Below, one piece after another: positions 32,887-41,257 of a DNA stretch of 64,000 nt. A model generated the notes under the pieces. It was not told the origin of the DNA. It did not search any database and saw only the letters and a list, made by a program, of their open reading frames with translations. The first letter of the stretch is position 1; each line of letters begins with the position of its first letter. Location of the stretch: positions 54,594-118,593 of the forward strand of contig CAWADP010000019.1 of the NCBI GenBank assembly GCA_963780805.1, written 5' to 3'. Made by a program: the position numbers and the translations under genes. The stretch comes from JASHVB01 sp963780805 (GTDB lineage: Bacteria > Pseudomonadota > Alphaproteobacteria > Acetobacterales > Acetobacteraceae).

Positions 32887-34530
32887 CGCCGCGGCGCCTT
32901 GCGAGAATGCCGTCTCCTCGTTGGTGATGAACTCGAGCAAACAGGTCTTGCCTTCCTCGGTCTGGCGGCGGGCGCGCAGGATCGCCTCGCCGATCTGGCC
33001 GGGGTGCTCTACCCGCTCGCTCCACCCGCCCAGGTCCTTCGCCAGGTTCGCATAGTTGCCACCCAGGTCGCGGGCGCGGAACTTCTCGTGCGACAGCCCC
33101 ATGTGGCGCGTTTCGATCGCCATGCTGGAGTTGTTGAACACGATGGTGAGGATCGGCACACCGCAGCGCACCGCGGTTTCGAAGTCCAGTCCGGTCATGC
33201 CGAACGCGGCATCGCCCATGATGTTGACGCAGAACTTCTCGGGTGCCGCGATCTTGGCGCCGATGTTCAGTCCCAGTCCGGTCCCGAGCTGGTGCGACTT
33301 GCCCCACCCCAAATAACCGCGAGGCCGCTTCGCCTGATAGAACGGCAGCAGTTGCTCGCGCGGGCTGCCGGAATCGTGCGTCATGATGACGCCGGCGGTA
33401 TCCACGACCTTTTGGAACTCGGCAATGACGCGATACGGATTGATCGGCGCCGTGTTCGCTTCCAGCTTCGGTTCCCAGCGCGCCAGCCAAGAGGCGCGGG
33501 CGCGCGCTATCTCCACCGCTGGAGAACGCTCCATGGAGCGGCGGTCCAGCCGGTCCAGTACCGCGGCGATCAGGTGCCCCAACGTCAGCTTCGCATCGCC
33601 GAGCAAGGCAATATCGGTGTCGTAGGTCTTGTTGAGGTCGCGGCTGTCGTTGGTGTTGTGGATCAGCCGGGCGCGCTGCGGCAGGGTGGGCGTGGACAGC
33701 GGATGTTGCGTCAGCCCGGCGCCGACCGCGAGGATCACGTCCGCCTTGTCGTGCAGGAACAACGCACCCGGACCGGTGAAGCTGTTGCCTGCGCTGCCCA
33801 GCGCAAGCTTATGGTCCTCCGGGAAGGCGCTCTTGCCGTCCACCGTGGTCATGACAGGCGCCTGCAGCAGCTCGGCGAGCCGCACCAGTTCGTCGGAGGC
33901 TTCCGCATACAGCACACCCTGGCCGGCGAGGATGATGGGGCACGATGCTTCCACCAGCAGCTTCGCCGCATCCTCTACATCGCGTGGAGCGGGGGCCGAG
34001 CGCGCCGCTCGGACGCCGCGATACTCGCCGGCGTTGCCGGGGATATCGCGGCCGACCACGTCGCGCGGCAGCTCCACCATCACCGGCCCCGGCCGGCCGT
34101 TGCGCAGCGCGTTGAACGCCCGTCGCATCGCATCGGGCGTGTGCTCCGGCTGCATGACGGTTTCGACCGACTTGGTCACCGACGCGTAGCTCCGGGCGGC
34201 ACTGAACAGGGGAAAGACCTGCGCTTGCTCCAGGGCGTGGCCGAGGGGCAGCAGCAGGATCGGTGTGGAATCGGAATACGCAGAGGCGACGCCGGCGAAG
34301 GCGTTCTCCGCCCCCGGGCCGTACTGCATGGCGAACACGCCGACCGGCTTGCCGTTGGTGACGCGCGCGAACCCGTCGGCCATGTGCACGCCGACACGCT
34401 CCTGCCGGCAGATCACCGGGCGCAGGCCGCCAGCCACCGCCGCCTCGATCATCGAGGTGGTGGGAAAACAGAAGAAGGTGGTGACGCCCTCACGACGGAG
34501 GGTTTCGACGATGGCGTCGGCGACGATCAT
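32878..34530 (-). CDS. Thiamine pyrophosphate-dependent enzyme, acetolactate synthase-like
   Basis: A 550-residue ThDP enzyme with the three-domain POX/AHAS layout. The N-terminal PYR domain has the catalytic Glu in CRQERVGVHMADGFA, and the C-terminal PP domain has the metal motif MGDAAFGMTGLDFETAV followed by TIVFNNSSMA. The FAD region typical of AHAS is not obvious. Possible activities include 2-oxoacid decarboxylase, synthase or carboligase. Phosphonopyruvate decarboxylase is tempting because of the nearby phn locus but is unsupported by specific motifs. Its stop is provided by a repeat element. Confidence 0.85.
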   Translation of the reverse strand: MIVADAIVETLRREGVTTFFCFPTTSMIEAAVAGGLRPVICRQERVGVHMADGFARVTNGKPVGVFAMQYGPGAENAFAGVASAYSDSTPILLLPLGHALEQAQVFPLFSAARSYASVTKSVETVMQPEHTPDAMRRAFNALRNGRPGPVMVELPRDVVGRDIPGNAGEYRGVRAARSAPAPRDVEDAAKLLVEASCPIILAGQGVLYAEASDELVRLAELLQAPVMTTVDGKSAFPEDHKLALGSAGNSFTGPGALFLHDKADVILAVGAGLTQHPLSTPTLPQRARLIHNTNDSRDLNKTYDTDIALLGDAKLTLGHLIAAVLDRLDRRSMERSPAVEIARARASWLARWEPKLEANTAPINPYRVIAEFQKVVDTAGVIMTHDSGSPREQLLPFYQAKRPRGYLGWGKSHQLGTGLGLNIGAKIAAPEKFCVNIMGDAAFGMTGLDFETAVRCGVPILTIVFNNSSMAIETRHMGLSHEKFRARDLGGNYANLAKDLGGWSERVEHPGQIGEAILRARRQTEEGKTCLLEFITNEETAFSQGAAARP

Positions 34531-34625
34531 GGGTATCCTCCCGGCGATGTTGCCGACACTATAGCAGTGCGGCGCCGGGCGTCATGCCGGCCCTGCCTTC
34601 TCCGCAGGGCCGAAACCAGATCCGC

Positions 34626-34832
34626 TCAGCGCGTCACCGTGCCATTTGTCGGCTGGGCCGCCAGCATGCTGTCCATTCTTGCGCCCAGCACGTCGGACAC
34701 CGCGTCAACCCGCTGCGGGACCGCCGCTGTCGGCGTGGGAGTAGCGTTCGCGCTGTAGTCCTGGTCGTTCGTTGTCGCGCAGCCCGCCAGCATGACGAGG
34801 GCCGGCAGCACATAGCGCATCCGGATTTTCAT
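34626..34832 (-). CDS. Small putative lipoprotein
   Basis: A 68-residue protein with a classical lipoprotein signal: basic MKIRMR, hydrophobic YVLPALVMLAGC, and lipobox Cys at residue 18. The mature part is a short Thr/Pro/Ala-rich chain (ATPTPTAAVPQ) and a helix-prone end. No domain recognised. It stands alone between the ThDP gene and the first phnM, all leftward. Confidence 0.65.
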   Translation of the reverse strand: MKIRMRYVLPALVMLAGCATTNDQDYSANATPTPTAAVPQRVDAVSDVLGARMDSMLAAQPTNGTVTR

Positions 34833-34994
34833 TGGTCAACCCCAAAGCAGCGTGTGGTCCGAACCCCAAAGCAGGCACGACGCAAATCAGCGACTATCCG
34901 CGAAGCAGAATAGTCCGCCTTGGAAGCGTTCTGGATTGACAATAACGCGAGTGTGTCCGCAGAAGGTTACACATTGCGTGAACACTGCATCAAT

Positions 34995-36158
34995 TCATCG
35001 AATACGCCGCTGCGCTCCGGATTGCGTGAGGAAACCGATCCGACCTGCTGCAAGTGTTGCTACGACTTGCGGAACGTCAATGTCAATAATTGTAATGTCT
35101 CCTCGCTTTCCTGCCGATATCGTACCGTGATCAGATAGACCGGCCGCCCGCGCGGGGTTTGTCGAAATCAGCGACCACGCCTGTTGCAGGGCCAACACGC
35201 CGCGCCTGGCCAGGATGAGCGCCGCGCGCAGCATGGCGGGATAGTAGTAGTCGGACGACAACACATTGCAGATGCCGGCCTCGGTCAGCCGTGCAGCGGA
35301 GGCCCAGCCGATATGCGACCGGCCGCGCACCACGTTCGGGCTGCCCATCACCACCCAGTCGCCGGCGGCGCGCGCGGCTTCGCCGACTTCCTCGGCCATC
35401 GGAAATTCACAGATACGGGCGCCGAGCTCACGAAAGGCGGTGCGGTCCGGCACGGTTGCGTCGTCATGACTGGCCAGTGGGAGCCCCGCCTGCCGCGCCG
35501 CGGCGGCGATGCGCGCCCGGCCCTCCACGACCGCCTCGGTGCGGGCAGCGATCCGATCCGCCAGAGCGCGGAAATCCGCCAGCGTCATGCCGGCGCGATC
35601 GCTGTATTTCGCTCCGGCGACGGGATCGGCAATCTTCTTCAGGATCGACGGCGTATGGTCGTTGAACGCGACGAGGTGGACATGGCCCGCTTCGATGTCG
35701 GCCAGTGCCGTATTCAGCGCGTCGAGGTTGTAGGCCTCCCAGCGCAGATGCACCCGCATGTCACAGGTCCATGTCCCTGCCCGCAATGCGGCCAGCAACG
35801 CGGTCCAGGCATCGGCGCTGCGTAGCCCGGGTTCCCAGGACAGCGTCACGCCATGAAACGCGGTGGTGATGCCGTTGGCCAGCAATTGCGTCTGGGTATC
35901 GGCCAGCGCGACGTCGGGCGGAAAGTCCACACCGGGCCGCGGCTGCAACTGCCGTTCAAAGGCATCGCCGTGGATGTCGACGATGCCGGGCAGCACCAGG
36001 AGTCCCCGCGCGTCGATGATCGTGCCGCGCGTCGCATCGGTGCCGATGGCCGCAATTCTCCCGTCTTCCAGCAGCAGGTCCGTCGTCTCTTCTCCGTTCG
36101 GCAGCAGCACGCGGCCGCCCACGATTCGCAACGTATCCACGTTCGGCAACGTATCCAT
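34995..36158 (-). CDS. phnM: PhnM-like amidohydrolase, first copy
   Basis: A 387-residue amidohydrolase of the PhnM family, which hydrolyses alpha-D-ribose 1-methylphosphonate 5-triphosphate to the 5-phosphate and pyrophosphate. Motifs: LLVLPGIVDIHGDAFERQ (metal His-x-Asp variant), HLVAFNDHTPSIL, LPLASHDDATVPD, MGSPNVVRGRSHIG and NVLSSDYYYPAML. It differs from the second copy (PGIVDLHTDNLERQ) at the metal motif, with Gly in place of Thr. Start 36158 is 13 bases after the phnF stop; an in-frame ATG at 36182 would overlap phnF. It is co-transcribed with the regulator. Confidence 0.88.
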   Translation of the reverse strand: MDTLPNVDTLRIVGGRVLLPNGEETTDLLLEDGRIAAIGTDATRGTIIDARGLLVLPGIVDIHGDAFERQLQPRPGVDFPPDVALADTQTQLLANGITTAFHGVTLSWEPGLRSADAWTALLAALRAGTWTCDMRVHLRWEAYNLDALNTALADIEAGHVHLVAFNDHTPSILKKIADPVAGAKYSDRAGMTLADFRALADRIAARTEAVVEGRARIAAAARQAGLPLASHDDATVPDRTAFRELGARICEFPMAEEVGEAARAAGDWVVMGSPNVVRGRSHIGWASAARLTEAGICNVLSSDYYYPAMLRAALILARRGVLALQQAWSLISTNPARAAGLSDHGTISAGKRGDITIIDIDVPQVVATLAAGRIGFLTQSGAQRRIR

Positions 36159-36171
36159 CCGGTGATCTCTC

Positions 36172-36930
36172 TTAAGGTTCAAAAACGATCTGCACGCGCG
36201 GCGTGGGATAGCGGCCGATGGCGAACTCGACCACCTGGCCGGTGTGGTCCACGTTGATGTTCTCGGCCAGCAGCAGCGGCCGGTTGCGCGGCATGCGCAG
36301 CAGTTCGGCTTCCTCGCCGGTCGGCAGCCGCGCCGTCACCCGGGTGGTTTGCCGCAGATAGTCGGTGACGCCGACTGCGTGCAATGCGTCGGTGATGCGC
36401 GGCGCAGTACGCAGCGCCTCCAGCATGCCGCGCAGGCGGGAACTGGGGAAATGGTGGCTGGTCAGGCTGACGGGCCGGTCGTCGGCAAGGCCCAGCCTCT
36501 CCAGCAGCACCACGCGGCTGCCGGCGCGGATGCCGAGGCCAGATGCGACATGCGAATCCGCCACAGTTTCCTTCAATTGCAGCACGCGGCCGGAAGGTTC
36601 CTTGTTGTGCCGCCTGATCCACTCGGAAAACCGCGTGCGCGGTTCGACCGCGTATTCGATGACATCCTCGGCGACAAACGACCCGCGTCCTTGCTCCACC
36701 CGCACCAGGCCGCTGCGCGACAACTCCTCCAGGGCGCGTCGCACGGTATGGCGGTTCACTGCGAAATGCTGTGACAGTTCCGCTTCAGTCGGCAGCCGAC
36801 CACCGGGCGGGTATGTGCCGGCTGCGATATCCTGCTGCAGATGGCTGGCGATCTGCCGCCACAGGGCCACACCTTCGTGGCGCAGCATCGGATGAGTCGG
36901 GCGGTCGTCGGCGTCGCGCGCCAAAGTCAT
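36172..36930 (-). CDS. phnF: GntR/HutC-family regulator PhnF
   Basis: A 252-residue regulator, the likely repressor of phosphonate genes. The N-terminal winged helix shows PPGGRLPTEAELSQHFAVN and HTVRRALEELSRSGLVRVEQ. The C-terminal UTRA ligand domain shows RFSEWIRRHNKEP, VVLLERLGLADDRPVSL and HTGQVVEFAIGRYP. The ATG at 36930 is taken; a TTG 15 bases upstream is an alternative start. It is divergent from phnG across a short gap with a palindromic operator candidate. The ligand is unknown; a phosphonate intermediate or phosphate is plausible. Confidence 0.9.
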   Translation of the reverse strand: MTLARDADDRPTHPMLRHEGVALWRQIASHLQQDIAAGTYPPGGRLPTEAELSQHFAVNRHTVRRALEELSRSGLVRVEQGRGSFVAEDVIEYAVEPRTRFSEWIRRHNKEPSGRVLQLKETVADSHVASGLGIRAGSRVVLLERLGLADDRPVSLTSHHFPSSRLRGMLEALRTAPRITDALHAVGVTDYLRQTTRVTARLPTGEEAELLRMPRNRPLLLAENINVDHTGQVVEFAIGRYPTPRVQIVFEP

Positions 36931-36972
36931 GGTTTCGTCACCCAAGCTCCACCCGTTCGTGCGATTTCACAG

Positions 36973-37010
36973 TTGACGATACCCCGGCGCGCCGCTAGCT
37001 GTCTAGACAT
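36973..37010 (+). promoter_or_regulatory. Candidate phnG promoter with a TGTCTAGACA operator
   Basis: TGTCTAGACA at 37000-37009 is a perfect 10-base palindrome lying 25 bases before the phnG ATG in the phnF-phnG divergent gap. HutC/PhnF regulators bind inverted repeats of this general kind. Upstream, TTGACG (36973-36978) and a weak TAGCTG 17 bases later could form the promoter, with the palindrome overlapping its -10 end. A repressor bound there would block phnG and probably the divergent phnF promoter. Confidence 0.65.
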
Positions 37011-37033
37011 CTACATAAGCTTCGGGCAAACCA

Positions 37034-37501
37034 ATGCGAGACGAGGCCGGCCCCCATGAACAGCATTCCGCGCGCCGTCGTTGGATGGCGGTGTTGGCGC
37101 GTGCCGAGGCCGCGGAGCTGGCCGCGCTGCTGGATCGGCATGCCGTGGTTCCGCTCTATACCCGGCTGCGTGGGCCGGAGGCCGGTCTGGTGATGGTGCG
37201 TGGTCGCACCGGCGGCGGCGGCGCGCCTTTCAACCTGGGAGAGATGACCGTCACGCGCTGCAGTGTGCGGACGGAGTTGGGGCAGGTGGGGCACGCCTAC
37301 GTCGCCGGGCGCGATGCACGACAGGCGGAGCTGGCGGCGATCCTGGATGCGATGTTGCAAGACCCGTCGCGCGCCTTTGAACTGCACGCGAAGGTGATCG
37401 AGCCGTTGGCGGAGGTGCAGCAGGCACGTCGCGCCGAAATCGCCGCGAAGGCGGCCGCAACCAAGGTGCAGTTCTTCGCCATGCGGAATATGCGTTCATG
37501 A
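37034..37501 (+). CDS. phnG: Carbon-phosphorus lyase complex subunit PhnG
   Basis: A 155-residue subunit of the PhnGHIJ core complex, which attaches methylphosphonate to ribose triphosphate in the cytoplasm. Family features include RRRWMAVLARAEAAEL, PLYTRLRGPEAGLVMVRGR and FNLGEMTVTRCSVR, then the helical end. The ATG is the first gene after the operator region, and its stop overlaps the phnH start (ATGA). Confidence 0.93.
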   Translation: MRDEAGPHEQHSARRRWMAVLARAEAAELAALLDRHAVVPLYTRLRGPEAGLVMVRGRTGGGGAPFNLGEMTVTRCSVRTELGQVGHAYVAGRDARQAELAAILDAMLQDPSRAFELHAKVIEPLAEVQQARRAEIAAKAAATKVQFFAMRNMRS

Positions 37502-38079
37502 GCGCCGCAACGTTGCAGCCCGGTTTCACCGATCCGGTCGCCGGCGCCCAGGCATGTTTTCGTGCCGTGCTGGATGCGATGGCGCGTCCCGGCCGCATCT
37601 GTGAGGTTGGCGGCGGTCTTGTCGCGCCCGAGCCGCTGGCCCCCGCGACCGCGGCAGTGCTGCTGACACTGCTCGATTACGATACGCCGGTCTGGTTGGA
37701 TCCCGCCGCCACCGCGGTGCGCGAATGGATCGCGTTCCATTGCGGTGCGCCGACCGTGCTGGAGGCTGCGAAGTGCAATTTCGCCCTGGCGTTGTCGCTG
37801 CCGGCGCTCGGGTCGCTGCCGGCCGGTTCGCATGAGGCACCGGAAGCCGCGGCGACATTGGTGTTGCAAGTGAATGCGCTTGGCCGCGGACGGGCTTTCC
37901 GTGTGGCGGGGCCAGGGTTGCGCGTGCCGGCAGTGCTGGCGGTGGATGGCTTGCCCGCCGGTTTCGCCAGTGCCTGGCAGGAGAATCATGCGTTGTTCCC
38001 GCGCGGGATCGACATCGTGCTGTGCGCCGGCACGTCGTTGGCGGCCTTGCCGCGCAGCGTGGCGCTGCAGGAGGTCTGA
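37498..38079 (+). CDS. phnH: Carbon-phosphorus lyase complex subunit PhnH
   Basis: A 193-residue core-complex subunit. Recognisable PhnH features: PGFTDPVAGAQACFRAVLDA, MARPGRI, LLTLLDYDTPVWLD and the end RGIDIVLCAGTSLAALPRS. It overlaps phnG by four bases and phnI starts four bases after its stop, so translation is coupled along the operon. Confidence 0.93.
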   Translation: MSAATLQPGFTDPVAGAQACFRAVLDAMARPGRICEVGGGLVAPEPLAPATAAVLLTLLDYDTPVWLDPAATAVREWIAFHCGAPTVLEAAKCNFALALSLPALGSLPAGSHEAPEAAATLVLQVNALGRGRAFRVAGPGLRVPAVLAVDGLPAGFASAWQENHALFPRGIDIVLCAGTSLAALPRSVALQEV

Positions 38080-38082
38080 GCC

Positions 38083-39171
38083 ATGTACGTCACGGTAAAG
38101 GGCGGTGAGCAAGCGATCGACGCGGCGCACGCGTGGCTGGCGGAAGCTCGGCGCGGAGATCCCGCAGTACCGGAGTTGTCGCTGGCGCAGGTGGAGCAGC
38201 AGCTCGGCCGCGCGGTGGACCGGGCGATGGGTGAAGGGTCTTTGTACGATCGGGAGCTGGCAGCGCTGGCGGTGAAGCAGGCGCAAGGCGATCTGATCGA
38301 GGCCGCGTTCCTGTTGCGCGCCTATCGTACGACGCTGCCGCGATTTGCCTATTCTGTGCCGGTCGATACCGCGTCGATGCTGGTGCGGCGGCGCATTTCA
38401 GCGGTGTTCAAGGATTTGCCGGGCGGGCAGTTGCTCGGGCCGACCTACGACTACACGCATCGGCTGCTCGATTTCGGTTTGGCCACCGATGGGACGCCGC
38501 CGCGGGCACCGCAGGCACCGCCGGACGATGCGACGATGCCGCGCGTGCCGGACATCCTCGGGCATGAGGGGCTGCTTGAGCAGGATGGAGGCGGTGACGG
38601 CGAGCCGGGCGATCTGACGCGCGAGCCGCTGCGGTTTCCCGCGCCGCGCGATGTGAGGTTGCAAGCGCTGGCGCGTGGGGACGAAGGGTTCCTTCTGGCG
38701 CTCGGGTATTCGACGCAACGCGGTTATGGCGGCTCGCATCCGTTCGCCGGCGAAATACGCATGGGCGAGGTAACGGTGGAGATCGAGCCGCCGGAACTCG
38801 GCTTCGCCATCGATATCGGCGACATCACGCTGACCGAGTGCCAGATGGTGAACCAGTTCAAGGGTTCGAAGAAAGTGCCGGCGCAGTTTACCCGCGGCTA
38901 TGGGTTGGTGTTCGGGCAGTCGGAACGCAAGGCGATGGCGATGGCGCTGGTCGATCGGTCCATGCGGGCAGAAGAGTTGGGTGAGGATGTCACCGCGCCG
39001 GCGCAGAACGTGGAGTTCGTGGTGTACCACTCGGACAACATCGAGGCGACCGGCTTCGTGGAGCACCTGAAGCTGCCCCACTATGTCGATTTCCAGAGCG
39101 AACTGGAGAACGTCCGCCGCATGCGGCGCGAGGCGGCGCGTGTGATGGAACCAGCGGAGGCGGCGGAATGA
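38083..39171 (+). CDS. phnI: Carbon-phosphorus lyase complex subunit PhnI
   Basis: A 362-residue subunit. With PhnG, PhnH and PhnL it joins phosphonate to ribose C1, displacing adenine from ATP or GTP base. Motifs: MYVTVKGGEQAIDAAHAWL, YSVPVDTASMLVRRRISAVF, LLGPTYDYTHRLLDF, GFAIDIGDITLTECQMV and TGFVEHLKLPHYVDFQSEL. It is of normal length. A 67-base gap to phnJ holds only a 24-codon frame. Confidence 0.95.
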   Translation: MYVTVKGGEQAIDAAHAWLAEARRGDPAVPELSLAQVEQQLGRAVDRAMGEGSLYDRELAALAVKQAQGDLIEAAFLLRAYRTTLPRFAYSVPVDTASMLVRRRISAVFKDLPGGQLLGPTYDYTHRLLDFGLATDGTPPRAPQAPPDDATMPRVPDILGHEGLLEQDGGGDGEPGDLTREPLRFPAPRDVRLQALARGDEGFLLALGYSTQRGYGGSHPFAGEIRMGEVTVEIEPPELGFAIDIGDITLTECQMVNQFKGSKKVPAQFTRGYGLVFGQSERKAMAMALVDRSMRAEELGEDVTAPAQNVEFVVYHSDNIEATGFVEHLKLPHYVDFQSELENVRRMRREAARVMEPAEAAE

Positions 39172-39238
39172 CCGTGCGCAGCGGGAGCCAACCGGCAACT
39201 GGCAGGTGGAAGGAAGCCGGGAACTTCCTTCAGCAATC

Positions 39239-40105
39239 ATGAACGGCTACAACTTCGCATATCTCGATGAGCAAACCAAACGCATGATCCGGCGCGCGCT
39301 GTTGAAGGCGGTGGCGATTCCCGGCCATCAGGTGCCGTTCGGTTCGCGCGAGATGCCGCTGCCGTATGGTTGGGGCACCGGTGGCATCCAGGTTACTGCT
39401 TCGGTGCTGGGCCAGGACGACGTGTTGAAAGTCATCGACCAGGGCGCCGACGACACCACCAATGCCGTCTCCATCCGCCGGTTCTTCGCCCGCACGGCCG
39501 GCGTGCGCACCACCACACATACCGCCGAGGCGACGCTGATCCAGACCCGTCACCGCATTCCCGAGACGTCACTGCGCGACGACCAGATCATCGTCTATCA
39601 AGTGCCTCAGCCGGAACCGCTGTACCGGCTTGAATCCAGCCGCGCGGAGACCCGCCGGATGCACGGTCTTGCCGACTACGGGCTGATGCACGTGAAGCTG
39701 TACGAAGACATCGCGCGTTACGGCCAGGTCTCCATCAGCTACGACTATCCGGTGATGGTGAACCGGCGCTACCTGATGTCGCCCAGCCCCATCCCGGCCT
39801 TCGATAACCCGAAGATGCACATGATGCCGGCACTGCAGCTCTTCGGTGCCGGCCGCGAGAAGCGCATCTACGCCATCCCACCCTATACTGAAGTCCGTTC
39901 GCTCGATTTCGACGATCATCCGTTCCGCACCATCCGTGCCCCGCACGCCTGCGGACTATGCGGTGCGGACAACGTCTATCTCGATGAAGTCGTCACCGAC
40001 GACCGTGGTGGCAGGTTGTTCGTTTGCTCAGACACCGACCACTGCGCGGAACGTCGTGCCGCCGGCCATGTCGGAGATGCCGCCATGCGGGACGCCGCCG
40101 AATGA
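39239..40105 (+). CDS. phnJ: Radical SAM carbon-phosphorus lyase PhnJ
   Basis: The catalytic C-P lyase, 288 residues, which cleaves ribose 1-phosphonate 5-phosphate to a 1,2-cyclic phosphate and the alkane. Visible are NFAYLDEQTKRMIRRALLKA, EMPLPYGWGTGGIQVTASV and the iron-sulfur motif of the family: Cys-x2-Cys in HACGLCGADN, then 21 residues to the third Cys in RLFVCSDTDHC. The last Cys of that stretch matches the catalytic thiyl Cys. Start 39239 gives the family N-terminus; the stop overlaps the phnK ATG. Confidence 0.95.
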   Translation: MNGYNFAYLDEQTKRMIRRALLKAVAIPGHQVPFGSREMPLPYGWGTGGIQVTASVLGQDDVLKVIDQGADDTTNAVSIRRFFARTAGVRTTTHTAEATLIQTRHRIPETSLRDDQIIVYQVPQPEPLYRLESSRAETRRMHGLADYGLMHVKLYEDIARYGQVSISYDYPVMVNRRYLMSPSPIPAFDNPKMHMMPALQLFGAGREKRIYAIPPYTEVRSLDFDDHPFRTIRAPHACGLCGADNVYLDEVVTDDRGGRLFVCSDTDHCAERRAAGHVGDAAMRDAAE

Positions 40106-40878
40106 CCGACGACACCCTGCTCTCGGCTCGCGGCCTGACGTTGTCATTTGGCAGCATCCCCGCGCTGGCTGGTGTCGATGTCGATCTCTGGCCCGGCGAG
40201 ATGTTGGCCGTGGTGGGCGAATCCGGTTCCGGCAAAACGACACTGTTGAATGTATTGTCGGGGCATCTCGCGCCGGATACTGGCGCGGTGTGGTATCGCG
40301 ATCCCGCCGGCCGGCTGTACGACGTGCATGCAATGCCGGCGCCCGCGCTGCGCACGCTGCACCGTTCGGACTGGGGCTTCGTGCACCAGGACCCGCGGCA
40401 GAACCTGCGCATGAACGTCACCGCCGGCGGCAATGTCGGCGAGCGGCTGATGGCGCAAGGCACACGCCATTACGGCGACATCCGCACGCAGGCGTTGGAA
40501 TGGTTGCGCCAGGTGGAAATCGATGAAGATCGTATCGACGACCTGCCGCGCACGTTCTCCGGCGGCATGCTGCAGCGGTTGCAGATCGCGCGCACGCTGG
40601 TAACGCATCCTCGGCTGGTGTTCATGGATGAACCGACCGGCGGATTGGACGTTTCCGTGCAGGCGCGCTTGCTCGATCTGATTCGTACGCTGGTCGCGCG
40701 GCTGTCCATCGCCGCGGTGCTGGTGACGCACGACATCGCGGTGGCACGCTTGCTCGCGCATCGCATTGCGGTGATGCAGCGCGGGTGCGTGGTGGAAACG
40801 GGATTGACCGATCAGGTGCTGGACGACCCGCAACATCCGTACACGCAGCTTTTGGTCAGCTCGGTGCTGCACGCATGA
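40102..40878 (+). CDS. phnK: C-P lyase accessory ABC protein PhnK
   Basis: A 258-residue ABC ATPase that binds the PhnGHIJ core rather than a transporter. Walker A AVVGESGSGKTTLLNVLSGH, the PhnK-type VHQDPRQNLRMNVTAGGN, signature TFSGGMLQRLQIARTL, Walker B LVFMDEPTGGLDVSVQ and switch VLVTHDIAVA are present. The start overlaps the phnJ stop. A 379-base gap with hairpins separates it from phnL. Confidence 0.94.
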   Translation: MTDDTLLSARGLTLSFGSIPALAGVDVDLWPGEMLAVVGESGSGKTTLLNVLSGHLAPDTGAVWYRDPAGRLYDVHAMPAPALRTLHRSDWGFVHQDPRQNLRMNVTAGGNVGERLMAQGTRHYGDIRTQALEWLRQVEIDEDRIDDLPRTFSGGMLQRLQIARTLVTHPRLVFMDEPTGGLDVSVQARLLDLIRTLVARLSIAAVLVTHDIAVARLLAHRIAVMQRGCVVETGLTDQVLDDPQHPYTQLLVSSVLHA

Positions 40879-41257
40879 GTATGTATTTGAAGTTGCTTGC
40901 GAAAAGGGGCGGGGGGTGCTATTCGGATTGCCGGAGGACGGCTACTACCGCCCTCCGGCATCCGATGGGTCAAAGGCGGATCTGTATCGATAGGCGGATC
41001 CGCCTCTTTCCCCACCGGATTTCGACCTCTACGCGTATGCGCATGGTTTACTCTCCGATGACGAACATGCCACGGCGGCCGGGCACCATACCCGGCCGTC
41101 CGGGCACGCCGCCGCGACCACACATCCGTATGACGCAATGTGCGGTTTCGTCCTTCGGGACTCTTCGGGCGGCGATACGATCGTGTGCAAGCGAAAGACA
41201 TGCACCGACCTTGCACGCCAAATCTGAACAAATCGTTGAAAACCGGAGGATCGAATC
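40879..41257. other. 379-base non-coding gap between phnK and phnL
   Basis: No convincing gene. Besides the two hairpins listed, a third stem lies at about 41074-41095 (GGCCGGG / CCCGGCC). The gap ends with GGAGG eight bases before the phnL ATG. It may hold a separate phnL promoter or an attenuator. Confidence 0.6.
40924..41009 (+). terminator. Two hairpins in the phnK-phnL gap
   Basis: First hairpin: TGCCGGAGG (40929-40937) pairs with CCTCCGGCA (40952-40960), extended by CGGA/TCCG. Second: AAAGGCGGATC (40972-40982) pairs with GATCCGCCTCTTT (40997-41009), which also holds the 14-base palindrome AGGCGGATCCGCCT and ends in TTT. Either could end or attenuate transcription between phnK and phnL, lowering phnL-phnM-DUF1045 expression. 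Confidence 0.6.

Noticed and set aside
32878..34530. Assignment of the ThDP enzyme as phosphonopyruvate decarboxylase because of the nearby phn genes
   Set aside because: C-P lyase pathways do not need it, there is no phosphonopyruvate mutase or PEP-derived gene nearby, and the sequence shows only general ThDP features.
39168..39241. 24-codon frame between phnI and phnJ that overlaps the phnJ start by ATGA
   Set aside because: It could be a coupling leader, but it is too short to support and has no conserved motif. The phnJ start at 39239 is adequate without it.
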